In this document: positions 1 through 5,180 of the stretch, in pieces
Numbering within the stretch: the stretch's first letter is position 1
Layout of the letters: each line of letters starts with the position of its first letter
Assembly (NCBI GenBank): GCA_964344435.1
Contig: CAYFNH010000124.1
Coordinates: 1-5,181 of the forward strand
Length of the DNA stretch: 5,181 nucleotides
From: Thiopontia sp964344435
GTDB lineage: Bacteria > Pseudomonadota > Gammaproteobacteria > GCF-002020875
Reading direction: 5' to 3'
Program-made: the position numbers and the translations under genes
Notes under the pieces: generated by a model
Databases searched by the model: none
Told to the model about the DNA's origin: nothing
What the model saw: the letters and a program-made list of their open reading frames with translations, nothing else

Positions 1-299
1 TGTTAACGCTGGAGCAAAAGCGCGGTTATTCGCCGCATCCCGCGTAACGGCCATCAACGAGGGTGCCGCACCAAGACCTACAGTTGTAACAGGATAATCT
101 CCGGGGAAGCCAGGCTGTTCGGATTTACTGTTTACTCCAGTCAATCCGGTAGAATTTCCCCCTTTGGAAACAGAGTGCGGTACCGGTGCAGATATTGACG
201 GTCTCACCGGTACCGCTTACCAGTCCTCGTTAGACAGGTCAGGCAAGTATCCACTGTTACGATGGGGCTCGTCCACTGTTTCTTTTGCTAAACAGAGGG
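1..299. other. Non-coding or unrecognised left flank
   Basis: I recognise no gene here. An open frame enters from the left edge and stops at 95-97 (31 codons, no recognisable motif). Another short frame stops at about 45-47. The stretch contains a perfect inverted repeat at 177-216 and a 9-bp direct repeat, TCCACTGTT, at 250-258 and 272-280. It lies upstream of an ORF of a type I associate with insertion sequences, and the cheR 5' end that should be somewhere to the left is missing. It is therefore probably part of, or adjacent to, an old mobile element, but I could not identify a transposase. Confidence 0.4.
177..216. repeat. Perfect 12-bp inverted repeat (hairpin)
   Basis: The arms GCGGTACCGGTG (177-188) and CACCGGTACCGC (205-216) are exact reverse complements around a 16-nt loop. 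The match does not extend further on either side. Each arm also contains the smaller palindromes GGTACC and ACCGGT. No T-run follows the right arm, so this does not look like an intrinsic terminator. It could be an operator, a recombination site or part of a mobile element end. Its function is unknown. Confidence 0.75.
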
Positions 300-302
300 A
301 TG

Positions 303-590
303 ATGGCTTCTGCCCGTATCTACAATTGTGCCCGGTGTGCTCATCAGGTGGTGCTCTGCAGCCACTGTGACCGAGGCAATATCTACTGCTTCCGGGGATG
401 TTCAGAGGAAGCACGACGACAGTCATTGAGTGAAGCCGGTCAGCGTTATCAGGACACCCCTCAGGGGCGTAGCAATCATGCCAGAAGACAGGCCGAATAC
501 CGTATAAGACGGGCGCTGGCTGACTCAGTCACTGACGATTTGCCTGAAAGAGTGACGCATCATGGTTCCGAGCCAATCGCCGCTGGGTAA
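303..590 (+). CDS. Six-cysteine zinc-ribbon-like small protein, probably insertion-sequence companion
   Basis: This is a 95-aa protein, starting at the second of two adjacent ATG codons (300 and 303) because GAGGG at 295-299 is better spaced for 303. The N-terminal third has C9-x2-C12, C19-x2-C22, C29 and C33, with the segment CSHCDRGNIYC, which suggests a treble-clef or ribbon zinc site. A basic region follows (GQRYQ, GRSNHARRQAEYRIRR, about residues 46-70), and the end carries VTHHGS. From memory, proteins with this layout (CDRG, RYQ, GR..HA.RQ..YR.R, VTH.GS) lie beside transposase or integrase genes in many proteobacteria. Neither the exact element family nor the function is known to me. 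The last residues run into cheR-derived DNA, so the native C-terminus may be lost. It has no obvious link to chemosensing. Confidence 0.6.
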   Translation: MASARIYNCARCAHQVVLCSHCDRGNIYCFRGCSEEARRQSLSEAGQRYQDTPQGRSNHARRQAEYRIRRALADSVTDDLPERVTHHGSEPIAAG

Positions 591-892
591 CCTTCTCCAG
601 ACAGGATCTTGTAAGTGACCCAGTTCCCTGGTGTGCAGACGGGCTGACCGAGGTTGATCTGATTCTCTGTCGCAACGTCTTTATCTATTTCAGCCCTGCG
701 GCGGTGGCCGACACGGTGGAAAAATTCACCTGGACTCTTCGCCCGGGTGGGGTGTTGCTAACCGGACATACCGAGCTGTTTAATCAGCCATTGCCACAGC
801 TACAGGTGCAGCGTTATCCGCAGGCGCAGATCTACCGCTTGACCGACTCTCAACAAGAGAGAGGCAGAACAGATTCGCACACTGATCAGTGA
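578..892 (+). pseudogene. CheR-type chemoreceptor methyltransferase, 3' fragment
   Basis: The frame is open from 548. CheR-like sequence begins around 578 and is clear from VTFSRQDL (587-610). It includes DLILCRNVFIYF (656-691), the hallmark of the CheR S-adenosylmethionine-binding domain, then LRPGGVLLTGHTEL and QIYRL, where CheR domains normally end. An intact CheR is about 270 aa or more and would methylate receptor glutamates using S-adenosylmethionine. Here only about 90 residues of the catalytic C-terminal half remain. The N-terminal helical domain and the GxGxx SAM loop are missing, so it cannot be active. The left break adjoins the six-cysteine ORF. The right end (after about 850) reads out of frame through receptor-derived DNA to TGA at 890-892. 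The nearest internal start is GTG 704, which would give only 62 residues. Confidence 0.85.
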
Positions 893-1229
893 TATCCAGG
901 GAGTAACCAGCTCAACCGTGATGGCTGCGGATGCTGGAATGCAGGCATTGGAGAGTACCGACCATACAGTAGAGGAGGCGGGTGAGGCGTTCCACTCCGT
1001 TTCGGAGTCTGTCGAGGGGATCAGTGATGCATTTGATTTGATTTCACTCAACACCAAACAGCAGGTCAGAGCAATTCGTGAGGTGATGGAGGCGGTAGAG
1101 AGGATTGATGCGGAATTTCATCAGGCGTTGGAGTTGACTGGATCCACCCACAACCAACTCACAGCGGGACTCTCCGGGGAAATTGATTCATCTCGACCAG
1201 AGCACTCTCCTCTGGAGGCCAGACAGTGA
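843..1229 (+). pseudogene. Methyl-accepting chemotaxis protein, 3' fragment of signalling domain
   Basis: The open frame from 843 gives about 128 residues. From about 855 they match the descending half of a chemoreceptor cytoplasmic coiled coil: EAEQIRTLISDIQ, then a helical segment containing AGEAF, VEGISDAFDLISLNTKQQ and AIREVMEAVERID. The transmembrane and sensory parts, HAMP, and the conserved hairpin tip that contacts CheA and CheW are all absent. What remains cannot signal. The DNA is joined at about 843-860 to the end of cheR in a different frame, which suggests a deletion that removed most of the receptor gene. No C-terminal CheR-docking pentapeptide is seen. Its TGA (1227-1229) overlaps the GTG of cheW, the tight spacing expected of the ancestral operon. 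GTG 918 is the first start after the stop at 840-842, but I see no reason to think it is used. Confidence 0.85.
1214..1218 (+). promoter_or_regulatory. Ribosome binding site of cheW
   Basis: GGAGG lies 7 nt upstream of GTG 1226. It fixes the cheW start on this GTG, which overlaps the stop of the receptor remnant (GTGA, 1226-1229). The overlap implies that cheW was translationally coupled to the receptor gene before that gene was truncated. Confidence 0.8.
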
Positions 1230-2248
1230 TCGAAAAGCAACCAGGGCAGGATTCCAGCGACAGCATGGAAGCGCTGGTTTTCCAGATCGAGGAGAATTAC
1301 TACGCAGTGGATGCCCGGCTGGTCAGGCAGGTTTTGTGGTTGCCGGAACTGGCGCCTATAGAGGATCAGCCAGAGCCGGTGATTGGCCTTTTTGTACTGC
1401 GTCAGCAACGGGTGTTGGTAGTGGATCTGTTGATGCGCCTTGGATATCCACTGCAGCCGCGTGTTGTTACAGACTGTGTCATTGTGGTTGAGCTGGATGA
1501 GGAACTGATCGGTATCCCGGCCAACTATGTGCATGATGTGGTCACGTTGGAGTTGATTGCCTCTCATCATCAGGAAGAGAGTATTGAACTTTCTCATCAT
1601 CTGCTGCCGGTTCAGGCTCAATATCAGGATCAGATTCTGATGGTGCTCAATTTGGCGGAACTGCTTCCAGCAGATGCCGTTGGTTGGCACCACAGAGAGC
1701 ACCAGCCACACTGCTGTGAATCCTTTAATGAACATGATCGGGCCCTGCTCAAACAGCGTGCTACCTCTTACCGTTCGATTGATACTGATATGGATGAGCT
1801 CAATGTCATGGGGGTAGTGGTACTGCGCCTTGGGGATGAGTTCTTTGGTATCCCGCTGTCGACGATCAAGGAGTTCTCCAACACCGGTGAGTTCAATCCC
1901 ATTCCCTGCTGTCCACCCTGGGTAGTGGGCAATATGAATCTGCGCGGGGATATTGTCACCTTGATCGAGGTGAGTGAACAGCTCGGTGTCACGCTACCAG
2001 ATCGCTCACAGCTGAAGAAGCTGGTGGTCTATCTTCACCATCAACAGTTGTTGGGAATTATGGTGGAAGAGATTGTTGATATCCTGTTTCTCTCTCCTAC
2101 TATGCTCAAGCCACTGCCGGTGGCACTTGGAGACGAGGCTGCTGATTATATTCAGGGGGAGGTCCCTTTCCAATCGAGCATGGTTACCCTGATCAATCTG
2201 GAGCAACTCTTCTCCCGTGACTTGCTGATTGTGGATGAGGTGGTGTAA
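1226..2248 (+). CDS. cheW: Tandem CheW-domain chemosensory coupling protein
   Basis: The product is 340 aa, about twice the usual CheW length (150-180). CheW adaptors link receptors to the CheA kinase in cytoplasmic arrays. The first CheW-like domain spans about residues 14-150 (MEALVFQIEENYYAVDA, PVIGLFVLRQQRVLVVDL, DQILMVLNLAELL). The second spans about 194-332 (VMGVVVLRLGDEFFGIPLSTIKE, then GNMNLRGDIVTLIEV and a closing SSMVTLINLEQLF). The second domain keeps the canonical NLRG turn at 238-241. The first has VLRQ in its place, so it may have diverged. The linker (about 153-182) is rich in His and Cys (HHREHQPHCC) and then has DRALLKQRA, a helix I associate with CheW proteins of Wsp-like clusters. 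The start is GTG with a good GGAGG. The frame is intact although its neighbours are broken. In Wsp systems two separate CheW proteins occur, and this fusion may do both jobs (inference). Confidence 0.92.
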   Translation: MIEKQPGQDSSDSMEALVFQIEENYYAVDARLVRQVLWLPELAPIEDQPEPVIGLFVLRQQRVLVVDLLMRLGYPLQPRVVTDCVIVVELDEELIGIPANYVHDVVTLELIASHHQEESIELSHHLLPVQAQYQDQILMVLNLAELLPADAVGWHHREHQPHCCESFNEHDRALLKQRATSYRSIDTDMDELNVMGVVVLRLGDEFFGIPLSTIKEFSNTGEFNPIPCCPPWVVGNMNLRGDIVTLIEVSEQLGVTLPDRSQLKKLVVYLHHQQLLGIMVEEIVDILFLSPTMLKPLPVALGDEAADYIQGEVPFQSSMVTLINLEQLFSRDLLIVDEVV

Positions 2249-2253
2249 ATGAT
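2249..2253. repeat. Target-site duplication, left copy (ATGAT)
   Basis: ATGAT follows the cheW stop codon directly (TAA 2246-2248) and is repeated at 2488-2492 on the other side of the miniature element. In each copy the next base is C, so the direct repeat is 6 bp if one terminal-repeat base is counted. This copy contains the presumed original cheA start codon. Confidence 0.75.
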
Positions 2254-2491
2254 CCTAGAATCCTCAGTTGACCGCTTGAAGCAGGCCCAACATCTTCTTA
2301 TGCAAGCAATTTCTCGAGAAATCAGCTTCACCCAACGGGTGAAGATCGCTACCAACCAAATTGCACGCACAGGCGCACACATTACTACGTTACAACTCCT
2401 TGCAATAGCTGGCTATTACGCGTCGTTGTGCCTTGTCCTGCGCACGCCTGTACGCACACTTTGGCCCGTCCAACTGAGGAATCTAGGATGA
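2249..2491 (+). CDS. 80-codon frame created by the miniature element, probably not a functional gene
   Basis: The ATG is the left target duplication, immediately after the cheW stop, with GAGG (2237-2240) 8 nt upstream. The frame crosses the whole element and ends at TGA 2489-2491, overlapping the cheA ATG by 4 nt (ATGA). The predicted product is basic with a short hydrophobic stretch (ITTLQLLAIAGYYASLCLVL) and no family I recognise. Since nearly the entire frame lies within the transposable element, I consider the peptide incidental. Its translation, however, could carry ribosomes from cheW to cheA and preserve coupling, which would select for the frame staying open. It is likely to be translated, given its ribosome binding site. 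Confidence 0.3.
   Translation: MILESSVDRLKQAQHLLMQAISREISFTQRVKIATNQIARTGAHITTLQLLAIAGYYASLCLVLRTPVRTLWPVQLRNLG
2254..2270 (+). repeat. Left terminal inverted repeat of miniature element
   Basis: CCTAGAATCCTCAGTTG pairs with the reverse complement of 2471-2487 with one mismatch (A at 2260 against T in the other arm read in the same sense). Beyond the 17 bp, two further outer positions also pair because of the base content of the ATGAT duplication. Confidence 0.85.
2309..2344. repeat. Palindrome and hairpin inside the miniature element
   Basis: ATTTCTCGAGAAAT (2309-2322) is a perfect 14-bp palindrome. Four bases later, CTTCACCC (2326-2333) pairs with GGGTGAAG (2337-2344) over a 3-nt loop. 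A further small hairpin, AATAGC/GCTATT, lies at 2404-2417. Internal secondary structure is common in miniature elements. There is no T-tract, so termination is not suggested. Confidence 0.7.
2471..2487 (-). repeat. Right terminal inverted repeat of miniature element
   Basis: CAACTGAGGAATCTAGG is the inverted partner of 2254-2270. It contains the GAGG that now acts as the likely ribosome binding site of cheA. Confidence 0.85.
2476..2479 (+). promoter_or_regulatory. Ribosome binding site of cheA, supplied by the mobile element
   Basis: GAGG lies within the right terminal repeat, 8 nt upstream of ATG 2488. It decides the cheA start at 2488 rather than at the in-frame ATG 2428 upstream, which lies wholly within the element and would add 20 unrelated residues. 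Confidence 0.75.
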
Positions 2492-2492
2492 T
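2488..2492. repeat. Target-site duplication, right copy (ATGAT)
   Basis: This is the second copy of the 5-bp repeat found at 2249-2253. Its first three bases are the current cheA start codon. Confidence 0.75.
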
Positions 2493-4827
2493 CGAAGACA
2501 AAGAGCTGCGTGATCTGTTTCAGGCCGAGAGTGAAGAACATGTCCGTCTGATTGAGGATGGGCTGCTGCAACTGGAGAAACAGCCTGACAACCCGGAAGT
2601 AGTTGAAGAGGTGCTGCGTGAGGCACACAGCATGAAGGGGGCCGCAAGAATGCTGGGGCTCAGTGACATTGAGCTGTTGGCACACACTCTGGAGGACAAC
2701 CTGCGTTTGCTGAGCAAAGGGGAGATTGCGTGTGACGCAAACTGTATGGATGCATTGCTACAGGCAGTCGATCAGCTGAAATTGCTTTCACTGCAGGTGA
2801 TCGAGGGGGAAGAGGAGCAGTCCGGAACGCTCTTTCAAGTACTGGAGCAGCTGCGTGCTGTCCAGTCGGGTAGCAATCCCCCCGACTCTGATGAGCGTGA
2901 GCATAAGCGTATAGAGCCAGAGCCGGTCTCGGCACCGCAGGAAGCAAGTTCAGCAGCGGAGGAACCGGAGGTCGTCGAGGAGGTTGTAGAGAAGGCTGTT
3001 GAAGAGCAACCAACTGAAGAAGTGGTAATTGAAACACATCCAGCTACCGGTTCATCCACCCAGGGGCATCACATCGAGACCATCCGGGTGGCACCAAAGA
3101 AGCTGGACAGTCTGATGGTACATGCAGGAGAGTTGATGGTGACCCGTTCTCGGGTAGTGCAACGCCAGACGGATATTGCGACCCTGACAGAACAGCTGGG
3201 GGTATATCTGGAGAACTATCATCAATTGCGCCGACATTTGGATGAGTTTGAGGATAGTTCTCACAAGAGGCGTCTGGATGAACTTTACCGGCATGGTGAT
3301 GAGCAGCTACAGCAGCTGGTGCAGGTGGGGAATAGCCTTAATGCCGATCTGACCGAAGACAGTGCCCGCCTGGATATGGTCTCCAACCGTCTGGAGGAGA
3401 AGATCCGTGAAGTCCGTATGCTGCCGCTGTCTACACTGTTCGATAGCTTCAATCGTATGGTTCGGGATATCAGCCACACAGAGGGAAAGCAGGTTGATCT
3501 GGTGATTGAGGGGGGGGATACCCTGGCCGACAAGCGGGTTGTGGAGGAGATGAAAGACCCGCTAATGCACCTGATTCGAAACGCCATCAGCCATGGGATC
3601 GAGTCCTCAGCGCTGCGCCAACAGCGGGGTAAACGTGAGCGTGGCACTATCTTCCTCAGAGGAAGGTTGGTTGCCAGTCAGGTCGAAATTGAGGTTGCGG
3701 ATGATGGACAGGGGCTGGATCTGGACAAGCTTGAGCAAAAGGCATTGAGTGAAGGACTCTTTAGCGCTGAGGAGCTGGGTGAGATGGATCTGCGACAGAA
3801 GCAGAATCTTATCTTTATCTCCGGACTTACCACCGAAAAGATCATTACCGACATCTCCGGCAGGGGAATCGGCATGGATGTGGTACGGAACAATGTGGAA
3901 TCGCTCAAGGGTAAGGTGAATATTGACTCCGAGGCGGAGCAGGGGTGCCGTATCACTTGCCAGTTGCCTCAAACCTACGCCACTACCCGTGTCATTCTGC
4001 TGCGCTGTGCCGGTCAACTGTTTGGAGTACCGGTAGAGTTTGTGGAAGCCTCCATCCGCTTTTCGCCAGAGGAAATTTATACGGTAGAGGGGCGCATGAC
4101 CATGACCTACCATGATCAACCACTCTCTTTGGCAGCCAGTGAAGATCTGCTGGAATTGACGGTGCATGCCAGTGATGAGTCAGATGGAGACAACCATTCT
4201 GCTGAGGAGAGCATCACCTGCATGATTCTTAACAGCCATGAGGAGCGCATTGGGCTACTGGTGGAGGAGGTGGTCGACGAGCAGGAGCTGGTACTAAAAC
4301 CGCCAGGGGCACTGCTCAAGAGGGTGCGCAATGTCTCCGGTGCAGGCATTCTCGGTACCGGCAAGGTCTGCATGGTGCTCAATCCACTCGACCTGATCCG
4401 TAGCGTACAGAAAGGTCGCTATGGCAAGGCGCAGCGGATTGAAAAGCAGCAGGAGGCACCCCGCAAGCGGATTCTGCTTGCCGAAGACTCCACCATTACC
4501 CGTACTCTGGAGAAACGGATTCTGGAGGGGGCAGGGTATGAGGTCGACATTGCTGTGGATGGTGCCGATGCCTGGGAGCAGCTGCAGCGGCAGTCAGTCG
4601 ATGCGGTGGTCTCCGATATCCTGATGCCGAGAATGGACGGTTTTGAGTTGACCGCCACCATTCGTGAGGATGACACCTATGAGCTGATACCGATCATTCT
4701 GGTGACCACCCTGAGTTCTGATGAGGACCGTCGCAGGGGGCTGGATGCAGGGGCAAATGCCTATATCAGCAAAGCAGCCTTTGAGGAGAATGTCTTGCTG
4801 GAGACACTACAGAGGTTGATAGGATGA
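2488..4827 (+). CDS. cheA: Hybrid chemosensory histidine kinase CheA with C-terminal receiver (WspE-like)
   Basis: The product is 779 aa. An Hpt domain (about 1-125) holds the phospho-accepting His47 in AHSMKGAARMLG. An acidic, Glu/Pro/Val-rich linker (about 130-190) replaces the P2 domain. The dimerisation helices (about 196-310) are followed by MLPLSTLFDSFNRMVRD. The ATPase domain (about 330-495) has the N box HLIRNAISHG (361-370), DDGQGLD (405-411) and GRGIGMD (458-464). A CheW-like domain (about 498-640) and a receiver (about 659-779) complete it. In the receiver the acidic pocket is Glu666/Asp667, the phospho-acceptor is Asp710 (SDILMPRMDG), the switch residue is Thr740 or Thr741, and the conserved lysine is Lys762. 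All catalytic motifs are intact, so it should be an active kinase. The domain order and the RRRGLDAGA segment resemble Pseudomonas WspE. ATG 2488 is chosen over ATG 2428, which lies in mobile DNA. The gene overlaps cheB by 4 nt. Confidence 0.95.
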   Translation: MIEDKELRDLFQAESEEHVRLIEDGLLQLEKQPDNPEVVEEVLREAHSMKGAARMLGLSDIELLAHTLEDNLRLLSKGEIACDANCMDALLQAVDQLKLLSLQVIEGEEEQSGTLFQVLEQLRAVQSGSNPPDSDEREHKRIEPEPVSAPQEASSAAEEPEVVEEVVEKAVEEQPTEEVVIETHPATGSSTQGHHIETIRVAPKKLDSLMVHAGELMVTRSRVVQRQTDIATLTEQLGVYLENYHQLRRHLDEFEDSSHKRRLDELYRHGDEQLQQLVQVGNSLNADLTEDSARLDMVSNRLEEKIREVRMLPLSTLFDSFNRMVRDISHTEGKQVDLVIEGGDTLADKRVVEEMKDPLMHLIRNAISHGIESSALRQQRGKRERGTIFLRGRLVASQVEIEVADDGQGLDLDKLEQKALSEGLFSAEELGEMDLRQKQNLIFISGLTTEKIITDISGRGIGMDVVRNNVESLKGKVNIDSEAEQGCRITCQLPQTYATTRVILLRCAGQLFGVPVEFVEASIRFSPEEIYTVEGRMTMTYHDQPLSLAASEDLLELTVHASDESDGDNHSAEESITCMILNSHEERIGLLVEEVVDEQELVLKPPGALLKRVRNVSGAGILGTGKVCMVLNPLDLIRSVQKGRYGKAQRIEKQQEAPRKRILLAEDSTITRTLEKRILEGAGYEVDIAVDGADAWEQLQRQSVDAVVSDILMPRMDGFELTATIREDDTYELIPIILVTTLSSDEDRRRGLDAGANAYISKAAFEENVLLETLQRLIG
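3510..3517 (+). repeat. G8 homopolymer within cheA
   Basis: Eight consecutive G residues encode part of Glu341-Gly342-Gly343-Asp344, just before the ATPase N box. A change of one G would shift the frame and remove the ATPase, CheW-like and receiver domains. Confidence 0.7.
4811..4815 (+). promoter_or_regulatory. Ribosome binding site of cheB
   Basis: AGAGG lies 8 nt before ATG 4824 and inside the last codons of cheA. Together with the ATGA overlap at 4824-4827 it implies translational coupling of cheB to cheA. Confidence 0.7.
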
Positions 4828-5180
4828 GTGAACAAAAGAACAACCCAATTCGGGTGCTGTTGATAGATGATAGTCCGCTGGTACTGACAACCCTGAAGAA
4901 GATACTGCAGCGTAATCCCGAGTTTGAGGTGGTTGCTACTGCCGCCAATGGGTTCGAAGGGCTGGAGATGACGAAACAGTATTCACCTGATGTGATTACT
5001 GCTGATTACCACATGCCGGGACTGAATGGACTGGAGATGACCCGCAGGATCATGGCGGAGGTTCCCACCCCGATTCTGGTACTGAGTGTCTCTGTCCTGG
5101 GTCCGAAGAACGGCAGTGAAAATATCTTTCAGATCACTGGTGTCCCAACGTTTAATCAAATAAATTCAATTGGTTACTAA
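4824..5180 (+). pseudogene. cheB: CheB-type receptor methylesterase, truncated 5' fragment
   Basis: CheB normally has a receiver domain followed by a methylesterase that removes methyl groups from receptors, about 350 aa in all. Here 118 residues are encoded. The receiver is normal from about residue 9 (IRVLLIDDSPLV, acidic pair Asp15/Asp16) through the phospho-acceptor Asp61 (TADYHMPGLNG) and PTPILVLSVSV with Ser88. Similarity continues to SENIFQ (98-103). After that, where CheB proteins read roughly LxxGAxDxxxKP, the frame gives ITGVPTFNQINSIGY and stops. The conserved receiver lysine, the last receiver helix and the whole esterase domain are therefore absent. The break coincides with a switch to AT-rich DNA, which suggests insertion or rearrangement. 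The start is well supported by AGAGG and overlap with cheA. The product is probably inactive. Confidence 0.85.

Larger units (their letters stand above)
2254..2487. mobile_element. Miniature inverted-repeat element (234 bp), IS1380-like ends
   Basis: The left end CCTAGAATCCTCAGTTG (2254-2270) and the right end CAACTGAGGAATCTAGG (2471-2487) are inverted repeats matching at 16 of 17 positions. They are flanked by the 5-bp direct repeat ATGAT. No transposase is encoded, so this is a non-autonomous element. Read inward from the right, the end begins CCTAGATTC, the same nine bases as I remember for the left repeat of ISEcp1. The IS1380 family, to which ISEcp1 belongs, makes 4-5 bp duplications, so assignment to that family is plausible but rests on memory. 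The interior carries short hairpins. The element sits exactly between cheW and cheA, with consequences for the cheA start described in the findings. Confidence 0.85.

Noticed and set aside
124..155. Possible promoter with TAGAAT at 150-155 as a -10 box
   Set aside because: No convincing -35 element at 16-18 bp spacing, so the match is no better than chance.
250..280. Direct repeat TCCACTGTT (250-258 and 272-280) as a regulatory iteron
   Set aside because: Only two 9-bp copies at a 22-bp interval. This could be chance and nothing else supports a binding site.
1121..1735. 204-codon open frame on the minus strand
   Set aside because: It lies opposite the mcp remnant and the well-supported first CheW domain, has no recognisable motif, and is best explained as a shadow of cheW codon use.
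2326..2344. Stem-loop CTTCACCC/GGGTGAAG as a terminator between cheW and cheA
   Set aside because: The stem is only 8 bp and no T-tract follows. It sits inside a mobile element, where hairpins are common.
2428..2487. Upstream in-frame ATG (2428) as the cheA start
   Set aside because: It would add 20 residues encoded wholly by the miniature element. ATG 2488 has GAGG 8 nt upstream and begins the expected Hpt sequence.
3607..4167. 186-codon open frame on the minus strand
   Set aside because: It is opposite the ATPase domain of CheA, where all kinase motifs are on the + strand, and its translation shows no domain.
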